A stretch of 37,462 nucleotides of DNA from JBKHAJ01 sp964641125 (GCA_964641125.1 CAZXMO010000030.1:1-37462), one strand, 5' to 3'; counted from the first letter of the stretch, positions 1-7,031 are shown. Notes: generated from the sequence alone by a model not told the origin. Program-made: numbers and translations.

Positions 1-960
1 GTCGAAACGAACGAGCTGCTCTTTTATAAGCCTACGGATCATATCGTCCACTTCAACCTTGTGAACCCCGTCCCTGAATTTGCCTTCAAAACGGTCAGCG
101 TCGAGAAGCGCCATAAAGAGTTGAAACTCCTCTTCTTTACCATTATGAGGTGTTGCGGTCATAAGGAGGAAATGACGTGTTCTCGGGGAAATCAACTGGG
201 CAAGCCGGTATCTCTTTGTATATTTGATCTCACTACCACTGCTGAAGGATGCCGAAAGTTTGTGGGCTTCGTCGAAGATTACCAAGTCCCATTCGACGGA
301 ATTCAGTTTCGGATGAAGATCTTCATCTCGACTGAGCTTATCGAGCCGTGCAATTACGAAGTCATTCTCGGCAAACCAGTTCCCTGTGCGGGACGATTCC
401 AATTTATCGTTGGTCAAGATCTCAAATGGGAGGTTGAACTTCTGATCAAGCTCATCCTGCCATTGTTCAGCCAGATTCCCCGGGACTATTATGAGGCACC
501 GCTCTACATCTCCACGAAGCATGAGTTCTTTGATCAGCAGGCCGGCCATTATTGTCTTACCGGCTCCAGGATCGTCAGCTAAGAGAAAACGGAGGGGCTG
601 GCGGTCGAGCATAGTCTCATAGACAGCTGATATCTGATGGGGCAGCGGTTCAATGTCTGAGCTCGTTACCGCCAAATAAGGCTCGAAAAGATAGGCTAGA
701 CGGATCCTAAGTGCTTCCAAGGTAAGTTTGAAGAGATTCCCATCAGCATCAAACGGCCAGCTACGACCTCGCTCGAGTAATTCTAGTTTGTCAATTTTGT
801 CCGTGTAGAGAAGTTCTTCGCGAAGCTTGCCCGTGGAATCACGCCCGATTATCTGAAGGGTACCTGACCCGTACCATTTGACTGATTCTATTGTCAGTAT
901 ATCATGGGGAAGTATTCCCTTTATTTTGCTGCCAACTTGGATTTGGTCCAAAGATTCCAT
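1..960 (-). CDS. SNF2-type DEAD/DEAH helicase, N-terminal part (defence-type)
   Basis: An open frame of 320 codons starts at ATG 960 and runs off the left edge, so only the N-terminal part is present. A TGA directly abuts the start, and AAGGCGG lies about nine bases upstream as ribosome binding site. After a domain of about 105 residues comes a superfamily 2 helicase core: Walker A as DDPGAGKT, the DEAH box in VIFDEAHK, and motif III in MTATPHNG. The sequence resembles the large COG0553-type helicases of about 1000 residues that travel with methylase and DUF genes in DISARM-like (DrmD-type) and related phage-defence loci; this is from memory of the family. It lies downstream of, and on the same strand as, a PIN/XRE-ImmA pair but has its own promoter. 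A general SNF2 helicase outside defence is the alternative. Confidence 0.85.
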   Translation of the reverse strand, partial: MESLDQIQVGSKIKGILPHDILTIESVKWYGSGTLQIIGRDSTGKLREELLYTDKIDKLELLERGRSWPFDADGNLFKLTLEALRIRLAYLFEPYLAVTSSDIEPLPHQISAVYETMLDRQPLRFLLADDPGAGKTIMAGLLIKELMLRGDVERCLIIVPGNLAEQWQDELDQKFNLPFEILTNDKLESSRTGNWFAENDFVIARLDKLSRDEDLHPKLNSVEWDLVIFDEAHKLSASFSSGSEIKYTKRYRLAQLISPRTRHFLLMTATPHNGKEEEFQLFMALLDADRFEGKFRDGVHKVEVDDMIRRLIKEQLVRFD

Positions 961-987
961 TCAGCATTCCGCCTTATGTGTATTGAT

Positions 988-1016
988 ATCATAATTTATT
1001 ATGCTTTATAAGACAA
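988..1016 (-). promoter_or_regulatory. Predicted sigma-70-type promoter for the SNF2 helicase gene
   Basis: Read on the minus strand, TTGTCT (1016-1011) and TATGAT (993-988) are separated by exactly 17 bases. The -10 box ends 27 bases before the ATG at 960. It sits in an AT-rich gap between the PIN gene and the helicase, so the helicase need not depend on read-through from the toxin-antitoxin-like pair. Confidence 0.6.
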
Positions 1017-1055
1017 TATAAGGTTGAGCTAAAAGGACGGTGCCAAGTAAAGAAG

Positions 1056-1559
1056 CTATTTACTTCTCAATTCTTTAATAAAACAGTGAATGATATCCTC
1101 TGTGATCGTTTTATTGCAGTGATGGATCGCCCATGCACACTCTACCGCTCTTTTGATATCCAATAGGCCTTCTCCGGTAAGTTGACGCATCAGAGTAAGC
1201 CCCCGTATTACGGGTATGTTGCGGTTCTGACATTCACGTCGTAAGGCTTTATCATTGGTTGCACATACCAACTCTCTCTGTTGAGCTAATCTCATGCATG
1301 CAAAGTCTTGTATCGATAGCGAAGCAGGTCTATCCGAGGATTCCAATAGAACAGTATAGGGTGTCTCAATAACCGTGATCCCGAGAGTAGAGGGATGGAT
1401 CTCCCTAAACCGATTAATTTCTGTTGCTACGATATCGGCTACAAATATGGGAGCAAAATTCCGACTGAATAAAGAGATAATCTCACCGTCTGTATCGAGG
1501 TAATCGATAAGAATATTTGCGTCGATGCTGAGAGCGGTAATGGGTACATCTTCAAGCAT
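1056..1559 (-). CDS. PIN-domain protein, putative toxin or RNase
   Basis: A 167-residue protein with a PIN-type nuclease fold. The acidic quartet is visible: D13 in SIDANILIDYL, E47 in ATEINRF, D85 in LSIQDFA and D103 in CATNDKAL. PIN proteins are Mg/Mn-dependent single-strand RNases and often act as toxins. The gene begins eight bases inside the upstream XRE-ImmA gene (1552-1559 shared), indicating translational coupling. Pairing of an XRE-ImmA fusion with a PIN protein is a recurrent gene arrangement, in which the metalloprotease-regulator would play the antitoxin or sensor part. Whether it is toxic is inferred, not shown. The C-terminal 50 residues are helical and unassigned. Confidence 0.8.
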   Translation of the reverse strand: MLEDVPITALSIDANILIDYLDTDGEIISLFSRNFAPIFVADIVATEINRFREIHPSTLGITVIETPYTVLLESSDRPASLSIQDFACMRLAQQRELVCATNDKALRRECQNRNIPVIRGLTLMRQLTGEGLLDIKRAVECAWAIHHCNKTITEDIIHCFIKELRSK

Positions 1560-2685
1560 CTGAAACCTGTATCCACTCCGATTGAATTTTACGCATCTCC
1601 TCTATGGTAGTGCTAAGAATTTCAGCCGCTCGGGACAGGGAGATAAGATCCTTGTTATACGCCCTCCGGACAAGTCGAGAAAGCCTGTCCTCGACGAAAT
1701 CGTGCTTACTGAGCTGTTCACATTCATCAGCTGCCGCAGGCCCTTCTATCGAATCAGGCTCTACATTTCCTTTAAGAGTTTTACCGTACAGTTCTTTGTA
1801 CCGTGCCTTGAAGCGCGGGTAAATATCATTTCCGTAACCGTATTTCTCCTTCAACCGGTAGAGAACGGTCATGTAGCTTACACGGTATTTACGTTTAGCA
1901 TGGAGTACAAAATCCACTAAGGGGAGTCCTTCGTTCTCCTTTACCTCCCTTTCGAGGGTAGCATCCGGCAGGAGGAAGTGGCCGGCGAAACGGTTTGCTT
2001 CATGCTCTTCATCATCATTCCCGCTTTCCCTTTCGGAACCATAGGAAGAGCGATGGAGTAGGAGATGACCATATTCGTGGGCTGTCGTAAAGATTTGTCT
2101 TTCTATGGTGATATCTGAATCCGTATTGACCGCTATAGCCGGACCGCCATCCTGGACGCCGGCAGAAAATCCAAAGATCTTGGATAGTTTGAACTCTCGA
2201 GTAAAAAACTTGATTCCCTCATTCTCTAATAATCCCACGATGTCGTATATCGGCTCATCAGCCCCGATTTCAAGTTGGTCCCTAACATTCGCAGCCAAAA
2301 CTCCAGGATCCTTTGACTTCCTCGATTCCAATCTCCAGGTTTCATGCTCGTTCAGCATATCTTCAAGCCCAGTATAATCTCGAAGCCATTTATGGAAAGA
2401 GTGAAGTACGGCTTCCTTCTGCGCTTTTTCCGCGGCTTTCATATTCTTATGAGACCTTAGCCGTAAAGACCGGAAAACTACCGGGTCGTCTAACAGTTCT
2501 ATCACGGGAACTCTTAATACCTGGGCTATAGCGATAAGAGTGGAAGACTTCGGTTCGCTTCTCCCGCCTTCAATAGCTGAGTATGCTTGCCGAGAGATCG
2601 GTAGAAGATCAGCCATCTCGTGCTGAGTTAATTCTCGTGACTTACGTAATCGCCTTAAATTATTAGGCAAATCTTGTATGCTCAT
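1552..2685 (-). CDS. XRE-family regulator fused to ImmA/IrrE metalloprotease
   Basis: A helix-turn-helix of XRE type lies near residues 8-66 (LTQHEMADLLPISRQAYSAI), followed by an ImmA/IrrE (COG2856) zinc-protease domain with HEYGH at about residues 203-207 and the downstream glutamate in EHEANRFAGHFLLP. Such fusions bind DNA and cleave partner repressors; ImmA and IrrE are the known members. The start is taken at ATG 2685 (377 residues) because GGAG lies seven bases upstream. A TTG at 2697 is in frame but that GGAG falls inside the extension. It overlaps the PIN gene by eight bases, so the two are one operon. Paired direct repeats over its promoter suggest autoregulation. Confidence 0.88.
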   Translation of the reverse strand: MSIQDLPNNLRRLRKSRELTQHEMADLLPISRQAYSAIEGGRSEPKSSTLIAIAQVLRVPVIELLDDPVVFRSLRLRSHKNMKAAEKAQKEAVLHSFHKWLRDYTGLEDMLNEHETWRLESRKSKDPGVLAANVRDQLEIGADEPIYDIVGLLENEGIKFFTREFKLSKIFGFSAGVQDGGPAIAVNTDSDITIERQIFTTAHEYGHLLLHRSSYGSERESGNDDEEHEANRFAGHFLLPDATLEREVKENEGLPLVDFVLHAKRKYRVSYMTVLYRLKEKYGYGNDIYPRFKARYKELYGKTLKGNVEPDSIEGPAAADECEQLSKHDFVEDRLSRLVRRAYNKDLISLSRAAEILSTTIEEMRKIQSEWIQVSDA

Positions 2686-2714
2686 GATAAACTCCAATAC
2701 TATTTGATACTTTA

Positions 2715-2756
2715 CTAAAATAAACTAATAATATAAATGTAAAGTAAACTTTCCAA
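2715..2756 (-). promoter_or_regulatory. Promoter and candidate operators of the XRE-ImmA/PIN operon
   Basis: On the minus strand TTGGAA (2756-2751) and TATTAT (2733-2728) are 17 bases apart. Two near-identical 12-mers, AGTTTACTTTAC (2750-2739) and AGTTTATTTTAG (2726-2715), lie 24 bases apart in direct orientation and flank the -10 box. This is the layout expected of operator sites bound by the XRE domain encoded just downstream. The region is very AT-rich, so chance similarity cannot be excluded. Confidence 0.5.
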
Positions 2757-2941
2757 TATGTCAAGTGTATTGAAAGATATTACCATTGCGGAAAACGAAC
2801 CGTGTGTTGACAATGTAAGGATGGGAGCCGACCGCAAGCTTTCAAGGGTTCAAAATTCGCGGACTAAAAGTGGGTCGAAAGAGATAACGAGCTGGGCCGT
2901 TTCAAGACTTCTTACTTTCTGTATGACGATGGGTCCCGCCC
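2757..2941. other. Non-coding stretch between island and tRNA terminator
   Basis: No credible gene is seen. The one open frame across it (86 codons, plus strand) runs through the terminator and into the tRNA and has no family resemblance. By eye the composition is intermediate between the AT-rich island to the left and the GC-rich chromosome to the right, so the island boundary probably lies here. Confidence 0.5.
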
Positions 2942-2983
2942 AAAAAAAAGCGGGACTACCTCTTCGAGGCAATCCCGCTTTTT
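2942..2983 (-). terminator. Rho-independent terminator directly behind the tRNA
   Basis: Read on the minus strand, GCGGGA pairs with TCCCGC around a loop that contains the smaller hairpin CCTC-GAAG-AGG, followed by eight T. An outer GCCC/GGGC pairing extends the stem, so it could also work on the plus strand. It starts at the base after the tRNA discriminator and would end a monocistronic tRNA transcript. Confidence 0.85.
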
Positions 2984-3057
2984 TGGGCCCACCAGGACTT
3001 GAACCTGGGACAACCTGATTATGAGTCAGGTGCTCTAACCAACTGAGCTATAGGCCC
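2984..3057 (-). tRNA. tRNA with CAT anticodon (Ile2-type or elongator Met)
   Basis: A complete cloverleaf of 74 bases. The acceptor stem GGGCCTA pairs with TGGGCCC with one G-T pair, the D arm contains AGCTCAGTTGGTTAGAGC, the anticodon stem-loop is CCTGA-CTCATAA-TCAGG, and the T arm is CCAGG-TTCAAGT-CCTGG. CCA is not encoded: discriminator A is followed by A-rich terminator sequence. The anticodon CAT means either elongator methionine or isoleucine-2, whose C34 is changed to lysidine by TilS. The C4-G69 and C5-G68 pairs match the pairs known to favour TilS in E. coli, so Ile2 is the better guess, not proven. Its 3' end faces the accessory island. Confidence 0.95.
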
Positions 3058-3067
3058 GTGGAAGGCT

Positions 3068-3097
3068 ATCTAATCATAATTTAATGATTCTTGTCAA
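3068..3097 (-). promoter_or_regulatory. Predicted promoter of the tRNA gene
   Basis: A perfect -35 box TTGACA lies at 3097-3092 on the minus strand, 34 bases before the tRNA 5' end. The -10 box is less clear: TTAGAT or TAGATA with an 18-19 base spacer. The spacer holds an inverted repeat AATCAT-N6-ATGATT. Confidence 0.5.
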
Positions 3098-3139
3098 GAT
3101 ATCCAAATTCCCGTGAACCGGAGGGCTGCGGCGGGCGGT

Positions 3140-4804
3140 CTATGCCGCTTGTCCCCCTTTGATTGCGATAATCTCCCGTTCCACGGCCATTTGGGTTTCC
3201 CGGGAGTCGAGGATGCCCGCGGGTCTGCCTTCGGCGTCGATTACCGGGAGCTGCTCCCGGCGGATCTGCTTCATCAGATCGAGGGCCTCGGCCAGGGGCT
3301 TGTCCGTCTTCAGGGTGTGACGGTCCGGGCGGACGATGTCCTCGGCAACGATCCACTCCCACACCTCTTCGTTGGTCATGATGTTCTTGACGTCGTCGAA
3401 GGAGATTGTGCCGGCGAAGCGGCCGTTCTCGTCGACCACGGGATAGACTAGGTAGCTGTGCTCGGAAAAGAGGCCTAAAATGTGCCGCATGGTATCGCTC
3501 CGGCGGATGGTAACCGGCGGGCCCGCGAGGACGTCCGCCACTTTCCACTTGGCGACCACGTCCTCTTCGGTGACATTCCTCCCGATCTCCCCGCTCAGCT
3601 TGACGGCGAGCTTGACCAGGGGGGGGCCTGTCACCTGGAAAATGAAGGTGGTGGCGGTGATGGTAAAGATGATAATCTCCCCTAAAGACATCCCTAGGAT
3701 AGGTACCCCTTCGAGGTGCCCGCTCGCCATGATGGCAAGCCCGATGGTGACCCCTCCCTGTGCGGAGAGTCCCATGCCGGTGTACCGCCGTACGTTCCGC
3801 TCGGCCCGGGTGATCTTCCCGCCCAAGAAAGCGCCTAAAATCTTCCCGCCGTTCCGGCCCACGCAGTAGAGGCCGACAAGCATCCACATCCACCAGGGCA
3901 TGTTAGTCACCTCCAGGCGGGCGCCGACGAAGACGAAGAAGAGCACGTAGATAGGAACGGAGAAGCTCCGGATAAGCTCGAAGACCTGCCGGCTCCGTTC
4001 GGGGGCGAGGTTTCTGACTACGATTCCCATGGTCATCGCCGCGAAGATGATGTCCATTCGAAGGATCTGCGCGGCGCTTATTATCAACAGGAGAAGGCCG
4101 ATGGCGAAGGCGAGGATCCGCTCCCTTTTCCGGGTGTACCGGAGGATGATGTTCATCAAGAACCCGCCCGCCGCTCCTAAGGCGACGGCCCCGAATATCT
4201 CGATGACGATGCGGAGCACCTGGGGACCGAGATCGCCCCCGCCGCCGAGTAAGATCTGGGCGACCCCGGAGCCGATGCCGTAGAGGGTCATGGCCAGGGC
4301 GTCGTCTAAGGCGACGATGGCCACGATTGTGGTGGTCAGGACCCCCGCGGCCCGGTACTCCCACAGCACGTCCATGGTGGAGGCGGGATCGGTGGCCGAG
4401 GCGACGGCGCCGAAAACGACCCCTAAGGCGAGAGAGGCGATGATGTCCCGGGTTATAAAGTACACCACCCCGCCGGAGAGGACGGTGACCAAGAGGAAGG
4501 AGAGGAGCCCCTCGCCCAAGAGAATCCCCGAAAACTGCCTGCCGTACTTCTTTAATGTGCTCCCTAAGAGCTCACCGCCGACTAAAAAGCCGATGATCCC
4601 TAAGGCGAAGAAGTTGAACGCCTGGAAGGTGTCGATTACCTGCTGATCGATGATCTTGAAGCCGGTCTTGCCGATGAGGATCCCGATGGCTATGTAACCG
4701 ATAACCTGGGGAATTTTCAGGCGCTGAAATATCACCGCGCCGATTATCCCCCCGAAGACCCCGATACCTATTATAAACAGAATGCCTAAATCGAGGGATC
4801 CCAT
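3140..4804 (-). CDS. CPA2-type monovalent cation:proton antiporter with two CBS domains
   Basis: A 554-residue inner-membrane protein. Residues 1 to about 390 form roughly a dozen hydrophobic segments of the Na/H exchanger (CPA) fold, including IPQVIGYIAIGILIGKTGF near the N-terminus and ATDPAS, a typical transport-site region. Residues from about 420 hold two CBS motifs (around DVLAGPPVTIRRSDTMRHI and DIVRPDRHTLKTDKPL), which usually bind adenine nucleotides and gate transport. The ATG follows the stop of the HTH-EIIA gene by one base (TAA-G-ATG), with GGAGGAGG as ribosome binding site inside that gene, so the two are translationally coupled. Substrate (Na or K) cannot be read from sequence. 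EIIA-dependent control is inferred from the pairing. Confidence 0.88.
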   Translation of the reverse strand: MGSLDLGILFIIGIGVFGGIIGAVIFQRLKIPQVIGYIAIGILIGKTGFKIIDQQVIDTFQAFNFFALGIIGFLVGGELLGSTLKKYGRQFSGILLGEGLLSFLLVTVLSGGVVYFITRDIIASLALGVVFGAVASATDPASTMDVLWEYRAAGVLTTTIVAIVALDDALAMTLYGIGSGVAQILLGGGGDLGPQVLRIVIEIFGAVALGAAGGFLMNIILRYTRKRERILAFAIGLLLLIISAAQILRMDIIFAAMTMGIVVRNLAPERSRQVFELIRSFSVPIYVLFFVFVGARLEVTNMPWWMWMLVGLYCVGRNGGKILGAFLGGKITRAERNVRRYTGMGLSAQGGVTIGLAIMASGHLEGVPILGMSLGEIIIFTITATTFIFQVTGPPLVKLAVKLSGEIGRNVTEEDVVAKWKVADVLAGPPVTIRRSDTMRHILGLFSEHSYLVYPVVDENGRFAGTISFDDVKNIMTNEEVWEWIVAEDIVRPDRHTLKTDKPLAEALDLMKQIRREQLPVIDAEGRPAGILDSRETQMAVEREIIAIKGGQAA

Positions 4805-4805
4805 C

Positions 4806-5459
4806 TTACTTTCCTCCTCCGGTCAAAACTTCGTAGATCCGCAGGGTATCTTCGGATGAGAGGACGAACTCCCGGGTGGTCCGGTCCTTCAAGAGCCCCG
4901 ACAGATAGGCGAGGGTCTTCAGGTAGTAGGCGTGCTGGTCCGAGGCCGCGGCGATCATGATGATGATCTCCACCGGCATATTGTCCAGGGCAGGATAATC
5001 GGTAAGCGGGGTCCGGCAGATGCCCAAGGCAACGCCTAAGTCCTTGACCGAGTCGAGGCGCACGTGGGGGATGGCGATCCCCTGACCGATGCCGGTGCTC
5101 ATGAGCTCTTCCCGCCGGAAGATCCCTTCTCGTAAATCCTCCTCGTTCTTTATTTGCGGGGCCCGGGCGAGGCATTCCACGAGCTCGTTCAGGGCGTCCG
5201 TCTTCGATGCCGCCTCGAGGGTGATAATCCGGTCGGGCGTAAGGACACGTTTGAGGTCCACCGTGTGGGTGTCGTCCAGGGGCTTCCGGCCCGAGAGCTT
5301 CCGGTCCACCCAGCTTTCAATCTCCGACCGCTTGAACCGCCAGGAGGTGCCGAGCTTTCCCGCGGGAATTTCTCCCCGCTGCGCCCAGTCGTAGACTGTG
5401 CGTTCCGAGACGCGGAGGTACTGGGCGACCTCTTCGAGGGTAAGGATCTCGCTTTCCAT
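4806..5459 (-). CDS. HTH (excisionase-like) - PTS EIIA fusion regulator
   Basis: 217 residues. Residues 6-54 form a MerR/excisionase-type helix-turn-helix (LTLEEVAQYLRVSERTVYDW). Residues from about 72 are a fructose/nitrogen-type PTS EIIA domain with the phosphoacceptor His132 in GIAIPHVRLD. EIIA domains receive phosphate from HPr or NPr; EIIA-Ntr (PtsN) is known to control potassium transporters. Its tight coupling to a CBS-antiporter suggests this protein senses PTS phosphorylation state and controls cation exchange, either by DNA binding or by contact. The start at ATG 5459 is supported by GGAGG eight bases upstream. No EIIB or EIIC lies nearby, as expected for a regulatory rather than sugar-transporting EIIA. 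Confidence 0.87.
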   Translation of the reverse strand: MESEILTLEEVAQYLRVSERTVYDWAQRGEIPAGKLGTSWRFKRSEIESWVDRKLSGRKPLDDTHTVDLKRVLTPDRIITLEAASKTDALNELVECLARAPQIKNEEDLREGIFRREELMSTGIGQGIAIPHVRLDSVKDLGVALGICRTPLTDYPALDNMPVEIIIMIAAASDQHAYYLKTLAYLSGLLKDRTTREFVLSSEDTLRIYEVLTGGGK

Positions 5460-5503
5460 ATACTATCCTCCATCATTCTCCTGTATATGACTCTATAAGG
5501 GAT

Positions 5504-5533
5504 AATATGTCAGCAAACCGCAAATAATGTCAA
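5504..5533 (-). promoter_or_regulatory. Predicted promoter of the HTH-EIIA/antiporter operon
   Basis: A perfect TTGACA at 5533-5528 on the minus strand is followed after 18 bases by CATATT (5509-5504). The leader would be about 40 bases. It lies between the MITE-like element and the gene it serves. Confidence 0.5.
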
Positions 5534-5560
5534 GTATTTCGTGAAATATAGGGGGCCTAA

Positions 5561-5569
5561 TAAAGGGAC
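5561..5569. repeat. Left 9-bp target-site duplication of MITE-like copy A
   Basis: TAAAGGGAC, identical to 5724-5732 on the other side of the element and in direct orientation. Confidence 0.85.
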
Positions 5570-5723
5570 GAGAGTGCCCCCGATCGTGGGGACAATAATC
5601 GATTAAAATTAGTCGATTACGGTATTTATCCCGCTACAGCCTCGGAAAATTCCTGGCATATCATGTAATTCGTTATAGAAGCAGAGTTACACAACTACTA
5701 TCCCCACGATCGGGGGCACTCTC
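5570..5723. mobile_element. MITE-like element, copy A (154 bp)
   Basis: A non-coding 154-bp element bounded by perfect 23-bp terminal inverted repeats (5570-5592 and 5701-5723; outer end GAGAGTGCCC, inner end CGTGGGGA). It is flanked by the direct repeat TAAAGGGAC on both sides, the mark of a transposition event with 9-bp target duplication. The 108-bp core has no open frame of note and is AT-rich. A second copy of exactly the same length lies inverted at 24145-24298, with the same terminal repeats and a core about two-thirds identical by eye. It inserted just behind fluC, six bases past its stop if the duplication is excluded. No transposase is present in the window; a related insertion sequence elsewhere would have to mobilise it. 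Confidence 0.88.
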
Positions 5724-5732
5724 TAAAGGGAC
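5724..5732. repeat. Right 9-bp target-site duplication of MITE-like copy A
   Basis: TAAAGGGAC, the second copy of the duplication that brackets the element. Confidence 0.85.
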
Positions 5733-5737
5733 CGCCT

Positions 5738-6115
5738 TTAGAAGATCCGCGACACCCGGAACCCGATCCACACGGCAAGGAGTCCCGCTGCGACCGAGCC
5801 GAGGCTGTTGACGAGGCCCAAGAAGGTATGTCCGGAGCGGAATAGGCTCAAAGTCTCGTAGCTAAAGGAGGAAAAGGTGGTAAAACCTCCGAGAACGCCG
5901 ATCAGGAGGAAGATTCGGATTTCGTGACTGAACCAGTGCTTGATCTCGGCTAGGCCGCCGATGAGTCCGATGACGAGACAGCCTAAAAGATTGACTCCGA
6001 TTGTTCCGTAGGGGAGGTGGTGCTTGGGAAAGATTTCCTTGAGCCCGGAGCTCAAGAGGTACCTGCAGATGGTCCCGACGAAACCGCCGGCCCCGATGAT
6101 AAGTATGTGAAGCAT
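5738..6115 (-). CDS. crcB: Fluoride channel FluC/CrcB
   Basis: 125 residues with four membrane segments, the normal length of one Fluc subunit, which works as a dual-topology dimer exporting fluoride. Family marks are GAGGFVGTICRY at the N-terminus, Asn42 in GTIGVNLLGC, and GGFTTFSSFSYE (residues 76-87) with the phenylalanines that line the pore. It starts 13 bases after the RlpA gene on the same strand and may be co-transcribed with it. No fluoride riboswitch is seen directly upstream, as the preceding gene leaves no room. MITE-like copy A lies right behind it. Confidence 0.95.
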   Translation of the reverse strand: MLHILIIGAGGFVGTICRYLLSSGLKEIFPKHHLPYGTIGVNLLGCLVIGLIGGLAEIKHWFSHEIRIFLLIGVLGGFTTFSSFSYETLSLFRSGHTFLGLVNSLGSVAAGLLAVWIGFRVSRIF

Positions 6116-6128
6116 ACTGTCCCGCCGG

Positions 6129-7031
6129 TCAGTCCGCCCGGACGAGGTAATCGGAGAACCCCGCCCGCTCGAGCGATCTCAGGCTATGGGAAACCTCTGA
6201 TTCGGTCAACCCCGTCAGAACCACCCGGGTGTAATTCCCCGCAGGTTCGAGCCGGGGGAGGAAGCCCGCCCGTTCGAGGCGGGATTTGAGGCCCAAGGCG
6301 TTATCTTGAACGGAAAATGATCCGAGCTGAATGCTGAACCGTTCCGCCGGGGACCCCGCCGAGTTTGGAGAAGCAGGGCTATCGGTCGATGCGGGGACCT
6401 TAGCCGCCGACGCTGCATTCTGACCTCCGGGGAGGGAGGGCCGGGGAATTTCACCCGGCGGGATCCGGGGACCGGCTGAAACGGTGGTTTGGGCGGGAGC
6501 CGGTCCGGGGTCAGCGCCGGCCGGGGCTTCTTCGCCTTCCGCTTTACGGGCTTCCCCGATTCCGGGAGTTTCGGGCTCAGGAAGGGGGAGTTCGGGGCCG
6601 GAAGAGACTTCAGGGGAGTAGGGCGGTCCGCCGTTCCGGCCGCCGGATGTTGAGGTCTCCATTGGTGTATCATTTCCGGTCAGGATCTCCACGGTAACCG
6701 GGGCTGTCCCGCTCTCGAGCATGCCTATCTTCATCGCCGCCGCCTGGGACAGGTCGATAATACGCCCATGCAGAAAGGGTCCCCGGTCGTTGATCCTCAC
6801 CACCACCGATTTCCCGGTGTTGAGGTTTGTTACCTTGACTCGTGTATCGAACGGCAGGGTCCGGTGGGCGGCGGTAAGCTTATTGGTATCGAATATCTCG
6901 CCGTTTGCGGTGAGCCTCCCGTGAAATTTGCCGCCGTACCAGGAGGCGATTCCCCGTTCGGCCGCTGCGGCCGGTCCCGCGGCTATGCCGAACAGAAAAA
7001 GAGCGCATACGAGGGAAAGAAGCTTCTTCAT
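6129..7031 (-). CDS. rlpA: RlpA-like septal/cell-wall protein with SPOR domain
   Basis: 300 residues. A signal peptide (MKKLLSLVCALFLFGIAAG, cleavage after AAAA near residue 24) has no lipobox cysteine, so the protein is probably a soluble periplasmic form rather than the lipoprotein of E. coli. Residues 26-118 are the RlpA double-psi beta-barrel (GIASWYGGKFHGRLTANGE; catalytic Asp82 in NDRGPF), a lytic transglycosylase fold acting on peptide-stripped glycan. Residues about 125-230 are a Pro/Ala/Ser-rich low-complexity linker. Residues about 232-300 are a SPOR domain (FSIQLGSFSVQDNALGL) that binds denuded septal peptidoglycan. No clear ribosome binding site precedes ATG 7031. It lies 49 bases behind the barrel gene and 13 bases before fluC. 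Confidence 0.92.
   Translation of the reverse strand: MKKLLSLVCALFLFGIAAGPAAAAERGIASWYGGKFHGRLTANGEIFDTNKLTAAHRTLPFDTRVKVTNLNTGKSVVVRINDRGPFLHGRIIDLSQAAAMKIGMLESGTAPVTVEILTGNDTPMETSTSGGRNGGPPYSPEVSSGPELPLPEPETPGIGEARKAEGEEAPAGADPGPAPAQTTVSAGPRIPPGEIPRPSLPGGQNAASAAKVPASTDSPASPNSAGSPAERFSIQLGSFSVQDNALGLKSRLERAGFLPRLEPAGNYTRVVLTGLTESEVSHSLRSLERAGFSDYLVRAD

Noticed and set aside
2758..3018. 86-codon open frame on the plus strand
   Set aside because: It runs through the tRNA terminator and the antisense of the tRNA, shows no family resemblance and has no ribosome binding site.
3081..3893. 270-codon frame antisense or out of frame in the antiporter gene
   Set aside because: Arg/Gly/Pro/His-rich shadow of the real gene on the same strand in another frame.
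5570..5723. MITE-like copy A as a Rho-independent terminator or a riboswitch for crcB
   Set aside because: The ends are followed by no T-run, the loop is 108 bases, and the direct repeats show insertion. It lies behind crcB, not before it, so it is not a fluoride riboswitch.
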